The notes under the pieces are model-generated. The model was not told the DNA's origin. It did no database searches and was given only the letters and a program-made list of their open reading frames with translations. 6,809 nt of DNA from Holophagales bacterium (GTDB lineage Bacteria > Acidobacteriota > Holophagae > Holophagales > Holophagaceae), in contig JAIRRD010000109.1 of assembly GCA_031256155.1 (NCBI GenBank), positions 1 through 6,809 of the forward strand. Reading direction: 5' to 3'. Shown here in pieces: positions 1-5,728 of the stretch. Every line of letters starts with the position of its first letter. Within the stretch, counting starts at the first letter, position 1. A program made the translations under genes and the position numbers.

Positions 1-773
1 TTGATGGCTTAGTAAACAAAGTCAGAGAGACAAAGCCCACATACGACATAACCACTCCAGATAGAATCGGACACACAGTCTGGGTTATCAACGATGAAAG
101 CGTCATTTACTCTTTGACAAACCTTTTCAGCGGCATTCAAGCACTGTACATAGCCGATGGCCATCATCGCACAGCCGCCGCCATACGTTACGGACAAGCC
201 CGCCGCTCCACTGCCAGCACAAATAGTGTTGGCGAAGAATCATTTGAATACTTCATGGCTGTTGTCTTTCCGCACAACCAGCTAAAAATCATGGATTACA
301 ACCGTGTAGTAAAAGACCTCAACGGCTTGACCAAAGAGCAATTTATGACAAAAGTGCAGGAAAAATTTGAAATCAGCCCAAATACAACCCGAGCGCCTAA
401 AAACATCCACAGTTTTGGGATGTATCTTGATGGACAGTGGCACACATTGACCGCCAAACCCAGCACATGGGACACCAGCGATCATGTTAAGTCACTGGAC
501 GTCAGTATTTTACAGGACAATCTATTGCAGCCTGTTCTTGGTATTCAAGACCCCAGGACAGACACTCGTATAGACTTCATTGGCGGTATCCGTGGTATGG
601 AAGAACTGGAAAAGCGCGTTAAAGAAGGCGCCGCAGTTGCATTTGCCATGTTTCCAACCTCATTGGAAGAGCTTATGGCCGTCTCAGATGCCGGTCAAAT
701 CATGCCACCAAAATCAACCTGGTTTGAGCCCAAATTGCGTTCCGGTTTGCTTGTTCGCGTTTACGAAGAATAA
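1..773 (+). CDS. DUF1015 family protein, C-terminal part (5' end outside window)
   Basis: The frame is open from base 3 to the TAA at 771-773, giving 256 residues of a family whose members are usually about 400 residues, so the N-terminal third is missing. The TTG at 114 is only an internal codon: the frame reads through upstream of it with family-like sequence (DGLVNKVRETKPTYDITTPD). The diagnostic motif is ADGHHRTAAA, with D52-G53-H54-H55-R56 counted from base 3. DUF1015 proteins are soluble and have long been annotated as conserved hypothetical. The DGHHR motif resembles the nucleotide-binding motif of ParB/SerK-like proteins, and the gene sits 54 bases upstream of serA with serC following. 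I infer a role tied to serine or phosphoserine metabolism, possibly serine phosphorylation, but the sequence does not prove it. Family assignment is firm; function is open. Confidence 0.9.
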   Translation, partial: DGLVNKVRETKPTYDITTPDRIGHTVWVINDESVIYSLTNLFSGIQALYIADGHHRTAAAIRYGQARRSTASTNSVGEESFEYFMAVVFPHNQLKIMDYNRVVKDLNGLTKEQFMTKVQEKFEISPNTTRAPKNIHSFGMYLDGQWHTLTAKPSTWDTSDHVKSLDVSILQDNLLQPVLGIQDPRTDTRIDFIGGIRGMEELEKRVKEGAAVAFAMFPTSLEELMAVSDAGQIMPPKSTWFEPKLRSGLLVRVYEE

Positions 774-827
774 AAAAGTTGTTATTAAATATTGAACTCT
801 TTTTCCCCAACTTAAAAAGGAGACCCT

Positions 828-1703
828 ATGAAAATACTCATCGCTGACGCATTTGACGCCAAGTTGCCGGAGCGTCTGGCTACATTTGGCCAAGTATCCA
901 GTGATATGGCCACTCTCAATGAAGCGGAAGTTCTGCTGATACGTTCCAAAACAACAGTAAACGCCGATCTCATTGCCAAGGCTCCCAACCTCAAGCTCGT
1001 CATTCGCGGCGGTGTTGGCATGGATAACGTTGACAAAAAACTTTGTGCAGAAAAGGGCATTAAAGCTCTGAACACACCTAAAGCCTCCAGCGTAGCCGTA
1101 GCCGAAATGGCAATGGCTTTCATGGTCGCCATACCAGCCCGCCTGATTGAAGCTCATGTTTCCATGACCGAAGGCAAATTTTTAAAGAGCGAACTCAAGC
1201 GCACAGAACTCTTCAAAAAGACACTCGGCCTCATAGGCGCAGGCGCCATTGCCACTGAGACTGCCAAGCGCGCCGCCGCATTTGGAATGAAAGTAATCGC
1301 CTTTGACCCATACGTAAAAGAACACCCTGTCGCAGAACTGGTTCCAGCACTGGACACACTGGCAGCACAGGCCGATTACATATCAATGCACACCCCACTC
1401 AATGATGAGACTAGAGGCATGATTAACGCCGCATTAATAGCCAAAATGAAAGACGGCGTCATTATCATCAACACCGGCCGAGGCAAGTGCATAAATGAAA
1501 GCGATCTGACCGAAGCACTAAAGAGCGGCAAAGTCCGCGCCTATGGTACCGACGTGTGGTTCAGCGACCCCCCGCCGACAGACTGCCCACTCCTCAAAGC
1601 CCCCAATGTATTCATGGCCCCTCACCTCGGAGCCAGTACAAAAGAAAACCTTGGACGTATTGGAGATGAAGTTGTCGCAATTTTAACGGACTTCAACAAA
1701 TAA
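828..1703 (+). CDS. serA: D-3-phosphoglycerate dehydrogenase, short form without ACT domain
   Basis: SerA oxidises 3-phosphoglycerate to 3-phosphohydroxypyruvate with NAD+, the first step of serine synthesis, in the cytoplasm. The ATG at 828 has a good Shine-Dalgarno (AAGGAG, 817-822, 5-base spacing). The 291-residue protein has the D-2-hydroxyacid dehydrogenase layout. The substrate-domain motif IRGGVGMDNVD is at 59-69. The Rossmann loop GAGAIA is at 137-142, with D160 after the second strand favouring NAD over NADP. INTGRG carries the catalytic Arg218, and APHLGAST carries the catalytic His266. The expected Glu of the 'EEPP' segment is replaced by Asp247 in DVWFSDPPP. The protein stops soon after the core, so the ACT and ASB regulatory domains of long SerA forms are absent and allosteric serine inhibition through an ACT domain is not expected. 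The serC neighbour supports SerA over other 2-hydroxyacid dehydrogenases. Confidence 0.93.
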   Translation: MKILIADAFDAKLPERLATFGQVSSDMATLNEAEVLLIRSKTTVNADLIAKAPNLKLVIRGGVGMDNVDKKLCAEKGIKALNTPKASSVAVAEMAMAFMVAIPARLIEAHVSMTEGKFLKSELKRTELFKKTLGLIGAGAIATETAKRAAAFGMKVIAFDPYVKEHPVAELVPALDTLAAQADYISMHTPLNDETRGMINAALIAKMKDGVIIINTGRGKCINESDLTEALKSGKVRAYGTDVWFSDPPPTDCPLLKAPNVFMAPHLGASTKENLGRIGDEVVAILTDFNK

Positions 1704-1768
1704 AACGAACAGCAAAAAACAATTAAAAATCGGAAACCACCAAAATTTTCATTCATCTGAGGTCATCA

Positions 1769-2866
1769 ATGTCCAAACGCACCATTAATTTTTACGCTGG
1801 CCCAGCCGGACTCCCAATGGAGCCGCTCAAAAAAGCACAGGAAGAAATGCTGGATTTCGCAGGAACCGGCATGTCTGTCATGGAAATCAGCCATCGTTCC
1901 AAAGAATACGATGCCGTTCACGAAGAAGCCATAGCCCTTACAAAAGAGCTGATGAGCATTCCCGATAACTTCAAGATTTTGTTCCTGCAGGGCGGCGCAC
2001 ACCTTGCTTTCGGCATGATTCCATTGAACCTGCTGCGTAAAGACCGCAAAGCAGATTACATAACCACAGGCAACTGGGCCGAAAAAGCCTATAAAGAAGC
2101 CAAGCTGGTAGCAGGCGACAGAGTGCGCGAAGCCGCCACCACAAAAGCCGAAAAATTCGCACGTCTGCCAAAGCCATCCGAATTGCAAATAAGCCCTGAC
2201 GCAGCCTTTGTTCACTTCACATCCAACAATACAGTTGAAGGCACACAGTGGCAAGAATTCCCCAAAACTGACAAGCCTTACATCTCCGAGATGTCCTCCG
2301 ACATCATGTGGCGTCCAATGGACATCTCGCAGTTCGGCCTAATTTACGCCGGCGCCCAGAAGAATCTGGGTCCATCCGGTGTTACGATGGTCATAATACG
2401 CAACGATTTCCTTGAAATGTGCGAAGCTCAGGATTTACCAAGCTATCTACGGTACAGGATTCACGCCGAAAAGAACAGCCTCTATAACACACCGCCAACA
2501 TTTGGCATTTACATACTTCGCAACGTCCTCGCCTACAACAAGTCCATTGGCGGCTTGAAAGCCATTGAAGCTAACAACCGCAAAAAGGGCGAACTTCTAT
2601 ATGGTTGCATTGACAAACATTCCGGTTTCTTCAAACCATTTGTCACAGAAAAAGCCGATCGTTCGCTCATGAACATTGACTTCTTCCTGCCAACCGATGA
2701 ACTCACCGACACATTCGTCAAAGAAGCCAAAAAGAATGGCATGGTTGGCCTCAAAGGTTACCGCGACATCGGCGGAATCCGCGTCAGCGCCTATAACGCC
2801 GTATCAGTGGACAATGTAAAAACCCTGGTCGAATACATGGAAGAATTCGTCAAGAAAAACGGATAG
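1769..2866 (+). CDS. serC: Phosphoserine aminotransferase
   Basis: SerC is a cytoplasmic PLP-dependent class V aminotransferase that converts 3-phosphohydroxypyruvate plus glutamate to O-phosphoserine and 2-oxoglutarate, the step after SerA. The 365-residue length is normal for the family. Visible signatures are NFYAGPAGLP near the N-terminus, SHRSKEY (41-47, with the phosphate-binding His42-Arg43), LFLQGGAH (71-78), TGNWAEKA (100-107), NNTVEGTQW (153-161) and MSSDIMWRP (175-183). The PLP lysine is Lys198 in YAGAQKNLGPSG, the same number as in the E. coli enzyme. GGIRVSAYNA near residue 340 carries the C-terminal substrate Arg338. The start at 1769 is supported by GAGG at 1759-1762 with 6-base spacing and by the family N-terminus. 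It lies 65 bases after serA with no terminator between, so the two are probably co-transcribed. Confidence 0.96.
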   Translation: MSKRTINFYAGPAGLPMEPLKKAQEEMLDFAGTGMSVMEISHRSKEYDAVHEEAIALTKELMSIPDNFKILFLQGGAHLAFGMIPLNLLRKDRKADYITTGNWAEKAYKEAKLVAGDRVREAATTKAEKFARLPKPSELQISPDAAFVHFTSNNTVEGTQWQEFPKTDKPYISEMSSDIMWRPMDISQFGLIYAGAQKNLGPSGVTMVIIRNDFLEMCEAQDLPSYLRYRIHAEKNSLYNTPPTFGIYILRNVLAYNKSIGGLKAIEANNRKKGELLYGCIDKHSGFFKPFVTEKADRSLMNIDFFLPTDELTDTFVKEAKKNGMVGLKGYRDIGGIRVSAYNAVSVDNVKTLVEYMEEFVKKNG

Positions 2867-2884
2867 GGATGTATATGGCAGTCG

Positions 2885-2921
2885 TTTTACTTGTGGAGCA
2901 TAAAACGCTCCACAAGTAAAA
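2885..2921 (+). terminator. Perfect 15-bp hairpin downstream of serC, possible operon terminator
   Basis: The arm ttttacttgtggagc (2885-2899) and its exact reverse complement (2907-2921) flank a 7-base loop. Two more outer pairs (2884/2922 as G-U, 2883/2923 as C-G) are possible. The hairpin begins 18 bases after the serC stop, where an operon terminator belongs. No T-run follows on either strand: the stem itself begins with TTTT and ends with AAAA. It is therefore not a textbook intrinsic terminator. It could instead stabilise the 3' end of the mRNA, or be a mobile palindromic element. Confidence 0.5.
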
Positions 2922-2992
2922 TGTTCTACATTCATCCATTTCTATAAACTCAGGGGTATCCCAGTCAATAGGCGGGTTTGGCTAGCCGTAAA

Positions 2993-3021
2993 TGGACTAT
3001 GAAAGCGAAAATTGCTATATA
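2993..3021 (+). promoter_or_regulatory. Possible sigma70-type promoter for the methyltransferase unit
   Basis: TGGACT (2993-2998) matches four of six -35 consensus positions. It is separated by 17 bases from TATATA (3016-3021), which is preceded by TGC as in an extended -10. Spacing and position fit a promoter reading into the leader ORF and the methyltransferase gene. Transcription would start near 3028, almost on top of the GGAGG of the leader ORF, which weakens the case. This is a by-eye match only. Confidence 0.3.
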
Positions 3022-3039
3022 AAGCTGGAGGCACCATAA

Positions 3040-3090
3040 ATGAATAGTATTTATTACAAGCAAGCATCTTTTGTCAAGATACTTTACTAA
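3040..3090 (+). CDS. Possible 16-residue leader peptide upstream of the methyltransferase
   Basis: ATG at 3040 is preceded by GGAGG at 3027-3031 with 8-base spacing, the best ribosome site in this gap, and the frame runs 16 codons to TAA. The predicted peptide MNSIYYKQASFVKILY matches nothing I recognise. It ends 29 bases before the methyltransferase ATG, which has no clear Shine-Dalgarno of its own. A leader ORF or translational coupling is therefore conceivable. Chance is a serious alternative for an ORF this short. Confidence 0.25.
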   Translation: MNSIYYKQASFVKILY

Positions 3091-3091
3091 T

Positions 3092-3113
3092 AGCATTTCA
3101 TTTATGAAATACT
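3092..3113 (+). promoter_or_regulatory. Imperfect dyad directly upstream of the methyltransferase start
   Basis: ATTTCAT (3095-3101) and ATGAAAT (3104-3110) form a 7-bp inverted repeat around TT. One mismatch and two more pairs outside extend it to 22 bases. It ends 6 bases before the ATG at 3120, where a ribosome site would be expected. It could be an operator for a repressor or controller protein, or an RNA hairpin that limits translation initiation. AT-rich dyads of this size can also arise by chance. Confidence 0.35.
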
Positions 3114-3119
3114 GACTCT

Positions 3120-4702
3120 ATGGACTTACGAAAACTTCTCTACGGCGACAACCTGAAAGTGCTTCCAAAATATGTCAGTGATGAGTCGGTTGACCTTTGC
3201 TACATAGACCCACCTTTTAATTCAAACCGTAACTACAATTATATCTATAATTCGGTGGGGGGGGCAAGGATCGTGCCCAAATGCGGGCATTTGATGACAC
3301 TTGGACATGGGATACAGCGGCACAGAATGGCTTAGATGAAATCCTAGTAGCTGGGCGCGGTCGCTATACTATCCAAACAATAAAGCTAATAGCTGGTTTG
3401 CACGGTATATTGGGCGAAAGTCCACTGCTTGCATATCTCATTAGCATGACGCTTCGTATTGTTGAGATACACCGCGTGTTAAAGCCTACAGGCTCGTTTT
3501 ACCTGCATTGTGACCCCACTGCATCGCATTATCTGAAGTTGGTTCTTGACAGTATTTTTTGTGGGAAGGGCGGCGAGTTTATCAATGAAGTAATTTGGCA
3601 TTATCGAAGATGGAGCAATGCTTCTCAGCATTTACAAAAAATGCATGACGTGCTTTTAGCTTATGGCAAGTCTAGGAATAGAACATTTAATATCCAATTA
3701 CAAGATTATTCAAAACCAGATGCTATTGAGGATACAGTTAGAGGTGTTATTGATGGTAAACTTGTGCGTCTCAGAGATGACCAAGGTAATTATATAAAAA
3801 GGGATAAGCAAAACTTAGGTGTCCCATTACATGATGTTTGGCACGATATTAATTTTATTGCTCCAACATCAAAAGAACGCCTCGGTTATCCCACACAAAA
3901 ACCAGTGTCACTATTAGAGCGTATCATTAAAATATCTAGCAATGAAGGCGATATTGTACTAGATGCCTATTGTGGTTGTGGAACAACTATAGCGGCATCT
4001 GAAAAACTCAAGCGTAATTGGATAGGCATAGACATTACCTATCAAGCTATAGCTGTAATGCAACAGCGCATTGAAGATAACTTTGGGAAGGATATTTTAG
4101 CATGTATAAGAATAGATGGTATTCCTGCGGACATAAGAGGAGCGACAGAACTAGCTAATACGCGTGATGATCGGCTTCGTAAGGAATTTGAAAAATGGGC
4201 AGTTCTTACTTACACGAATAACTGGGGCATTATAAATGAAAAGAAGGGCGCGGATGGTGGAATTGATGGAATTATTTTTTTCAGTACTGGCCATAATGAA
4301 AACGCCTCAATGGTTTTTCAGGTTAAATCCGGTAAAGTACAGCGTGGGGATATAGCAAAACTACACAGTGATATGCAGCGCGAAAAAGCTGTTATGGCAA
4401 CACTAATAACGCTCGACAATCCAAGCAAGCCAATGATTGCAGAAGCAAAAGCTGCCGGAACATATTGGCATCCCCAAATGGGACGGAATTACGACAGGAT
4501 TAGAATCGTTACTATTGAGGATATGCTTGAAGGCAAACGCTTTGACCTCCCATTGGTAAATAGGACACTAAAGAAGGCTGAAAAAGCTCATGTACCAGAT
4601 GTCGACCAAAGGATGCTACCTTTGGAAGATACTAGGAAACTAGCTTTACGCCGTTACCGTCTTCCAAGTCAGTCGCTTGCCAACGCACATTCTCAGGAAT
4701 GA
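3120..4702 (+). CDS. Beta-class DNA methyltransferase fused to Mrr-like nuclease domain; frame broken at G8 tract
   Basis: The gene encodes a site-specific DNA methyltransferase (expected N6-adenine or N4-cytosine target) with a C-terminal restriction-type domain. Frame 1 (3120-3335) carries LLYGDN and the catalytic motif IV, DPPF (residues 30-33). The rest lies in the -1 frame, ending at 4702. A -1 shift within the G run at 3257-3264 gives a 527-residue protein. In that numbering FYLHCDPTASHY is at 127-138, motif X (YPTQKP) at 257-262 and motif I (DAYCGCGTT) at 282-290. The order IV-X-I is that of the beta class. From about residue 355 a PD-(D/E)XK domain follows: GADGGIDG with Asp383, then QVK with Gln401 and Lys403, as in Mrr-type nucleases. 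The only in-frame ATG after the stop at 3105 is 3120, and it has no clear Shine-Dalgarno. Downstream, ATG 3281 with AAGGA (3266-3270) could start a second product lacking DPPF. Base composition is lower than in its neighbours (28% and 35% G+C in the 60 bases from 3661 and 3901, against 55% from 1201), suggesting transfer. The last 19 codons overlap an antisense transposase remnant. Confidence 0.85.
3257..3264 (+). repeat. G8 homopolymer at the methyltransferase frameshift
   Basis: Eight consecutive G residues lie at codons 46-49 of the methyltransferase gene, exactly where the coding frame must change by -1. With 6 or 9 G residues the gene would be one open frame reading V-G-G(-G)-K-D-R-A-Q. 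The 6-G version fits what I recall of homologues ('GG-x-D-R-A-Q'). G runs of this length are prone to slipped-strand mutation and also form a -1 slippery sequence of the G-GGG-GGG type. Confidence 0.85.
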
Positions 4703-4849
4703 ACTGATACGGCTTAACGTATGCACTGTCACGTTTCCAGGGTTTAGTCTAAAGCAAACTTCGTTCAGATAGAGTTGCATATGCTTCACGCTGAATGAGT
4801 GATAGATACCGTAAAATGCCCGCTTTAGGACTGTCCAAAAACCTTCCAT
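4646..4849 (-). pseudogene. IS1595-family (ISXO2-like) transposase, C-terminal remnant
   Basis: The - strand frame from 4849 to 4646 reads MEGFWTVLKRAFYGIYHSFS at its start, then VKHMQLYLNE and VCFRLN, and ends in VGKRLTWKTVTA. This matches the C-terminal part of IS1595-family transposases as I know it ('EGFWSLLKRG..GIYH.vS.KHLQRY..EF.fR.N' and a final 'GRLTYK.LT'). The N-terminal zinc-ribbon part and most of the DDE-type catalytic core are absent: upstream in frame there is a stop at 4883-4885 and then the antisense-free end of rsmE. It is a remnant, not a working element. The natural C-terminus appears intact, so the IS end should lie just below 4646, inside the methyltransferase gene. I could not identify the terminal inverted repeat or a target-site duplication. 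Confidence 0.75.
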
Positions 4850-4882
4850 CTCGAAATTGCGGAACGCAATTTCGAGATGGAA
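4844..4882 (-). terminator. 18-bp hairpin plus T-run: intrinsic terminator of rsmE
   Basis: The arm ttccatctcgaaattgcg (4844-4861) and its perfect reverse complement (4865-4882) are separated by only 3 bases. On the - strand the hairpin starts three bases after the rsmE TGA, and those three bases are a second in-frame stop (TAG). It is followed by GG and a run of five T (4837-4841 on the complement), as in an intrinsic terminator. The distal arm and the T-run run straight into the transposase remnant, so part of the terminator seems to be built from IS sequence. On the + strand it could also stop transcripts from the methyltransferase gene, though no T-run follows in that direction. Confidence 0.75.
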
Positions 4883-4885
4883 CTA

Positions 4886-5668
4886 TCACTTCCGTCCCAG
4901 TTCTATTTGAACAGCCCCCAGTATAGCGGCGGGGCACGTTGCCGCCCTAAGTATGCTTTTACCCAGTGATATTGGTTTCCAGCCGGATTTGCAGAGCATT
5001 TCAATTTCAGCATCTGCAATGCCCCCCTCCGGCCCGTGCGTAAAAGCAAAGTCCTCATATCTCAAAACCGGGTTTGGAGTTTCAGTCTTTACCTCATATG
5101 CCACCCAGCGTTGTTTTATATTCAATGACAGCAGAGCTTCCAGCGGTATCGGGAAACGTAATTCAGGAATCCGCGTTCTATGGGATTGTTCACAGGCCGT
5201 CAGGATAATGCGTCGCCAGCGTTCCATTCTGGCATCCACACCACGTTTGTTGTATTGACTTCTTTCATATACTACCGGCAGAATCAGCGTTGTGCCAAGC
5301 TCAACAACATCCGGTAAAAAGTCATCCCAAAGCCCCAGTTGCGCCGTGATTGGCAGACAGGCGTGAATTTCAACAGGAGGTTCCCTGTTTTCATTTATTG
5401 GAGCCACCAGCCTTATTGACGCACTGTTTTTACTTATACACACAACTTCAGCCCGCCATATTCCGCCCGTGAAAAGAATTTCCAAAGAATTCCCCGGAAC
5501 AAGCCTTAGCGCCGCGAGATGTTTTGCCTGGTCAGTGCCAAGCGTCATAACTGAATTTTCAAACTCAGAACAGTTCAGCTTTGGAAAACCGGGCTGCTCC
5601 GAACCAGCATCACAAACGCAAGCCGCTCTAGTGATTGAATCAGGCAGGATAAGTCGCGGAAGGCTCAT
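4886..5668 (-). CDS. rsmE: 16S rRNA (uracil-1498-N3)-methyltransferase
   Basis: RsmE methylates N3 of U1498 in helix 44 of 16S rRNA, using S-adenosylmethionine, in the assembled 30S subunit. It is a SPOUT-class enzyme with an N-terminal PUA-like RNA-binding domain and a C-terminal knotted catalytic domain. The 260-residue product is close to the usual 240-250. The N-terminus MSLPRLILPD fits the family, DQAKHLAALRLVPGN (46-60) is the PUA-like segment, and ACEQSHRTRIPEL is at 158-170. The SAM-binding knot is shown by GPEGG (212-216) and LGKSILRAATCPA (235-247). In the 'qKatELG' segment the usual lysine appears to be Asp120 (FLPDVVELG), which I would treat as lineage variation. No Shine-Dalgarno precedes the ATG at 5668. 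A 15-codon ORF with a good ribosome site ends 9 bases upstream, so coupling is possible. A strong terminator follows the stop. Confidence 0.93.
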   Translation of the reverse strand: MSLPRLILPDSITRAACVCDAGSEQPGFPKLNCSEFENSVMTLGTDQAKHLAALRLVPGNSLEILFTGGIWRAEVVCISKNSASIRLVAPINENREPPVEIHACLPITAQLGLWDDFLPDVVELGTTLILPVVYERSQYNKRGVDARMERWRRIILTACEQSHRTRIPELRFPIPLEALLSLNIKQRWVAYEVKTETPNPVLRYEDFAFTHGPEGGIADAEIEMLCKSGWKPISLGKSILRAATCPAAILGAVQIELGRK

Positions 5669-5677
5669 AAAAGGGTT

Positions 5678-5725
5678 TCATTGGCGACTATAGCATGTGT
5701 GTTTTTTTCGACAGTCATATTTCAT
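5678..5725 (-). CDS. Possible 15-residue ORF upstream of rsmE
   Basis: On the - strand, GGAG (complement of 5732-5735) stands 6 bases before an ATG at 5725. The frame runs 15 codons (MKYDCRKKHTCYSRQ) to TGA at 5678-5680, 9 bases before the rsmE ATG. The GGAG itself overlaps the end of the preceding gene. The peptide is basic with two cysteines and matches nothing I know. It may serve only to bring ribosomes to rsmE, which lacks its own Shine-Dalgarno, or it may be chance. Confidence 0.25.
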   Translation of the reverse strand: MKYDCRKKHTCYSRQ

Positions 5726-5728
5726 AGT

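Larger units (their letters stand above)
2867..3119. other. 253-base gap between serC and the methyltransferase gene
   Basis: This stretch has no convincing protein gene. It contains the hairpin at 2885-2921, a short palindrome GGCTAGCC near 2980, a possible promoter at 2993-3021, a 16-codon ORF with a good ribosome site at 3040-3090, and an imperfect dyad at 3092-3113 directly before the methyltransferase ATG. It marks the boundary between the higher-G+C serine operon and the AT-rich accessory gene. Confidence 0.7.

Noticed and set aside
777..813. Inverted repeat AAGTTG...CAACTT between the DUF1015 gene and serA
   Set aside because: Only 6 bp with a 25-base loop in AT-rich sequence, and it is not followed by a T-run.
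714..1157. Long antisense frames opposite serA (714-1157 and 812-1132)
   Set aside because: They are shadows of the serA coding frame with no recognisable domains and no ribosome sites.
2869..2919. 16-codon + strand ORF (MYMAVVLLVEHKTLHK) just after serC
   Set aside because: It is made almost entirely of the hairpin at 2885-2921, has no ribosome site and resembles nothing.
2880..2985. - strand open stretch reading PNPPIDWDTPEFIEMDEC, slightly reminiscent of PqqA-type precursor peptides
   Set aside because: There is no start codon before the motif, the Glu/Tyr spacing does not fit PqqA, and it continues into the hairpin and serC. No maturation gene is nearby.
3010..3036. Sequence ending in CACCA, considered as a tRNA 3' end
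   Set aside because: No T-arm consensus, anticodon arm or matching acceptor stem could be formed upstream.
2992..3039. 15-codon + strand ORF (MDYESENCYIKLEAP) whose stop abuts the ATG at 3040
   Set aside because: No Shine-Dalgarno precedes it and it overlaps the possible promoter. The TAAATG arrangement is probably chance.
4953..5258. 101-codon + strand frame opposite rsmE
   Set aside because: It is antisense to a clearly conserved gene, with no family similarity and no ribosome site.
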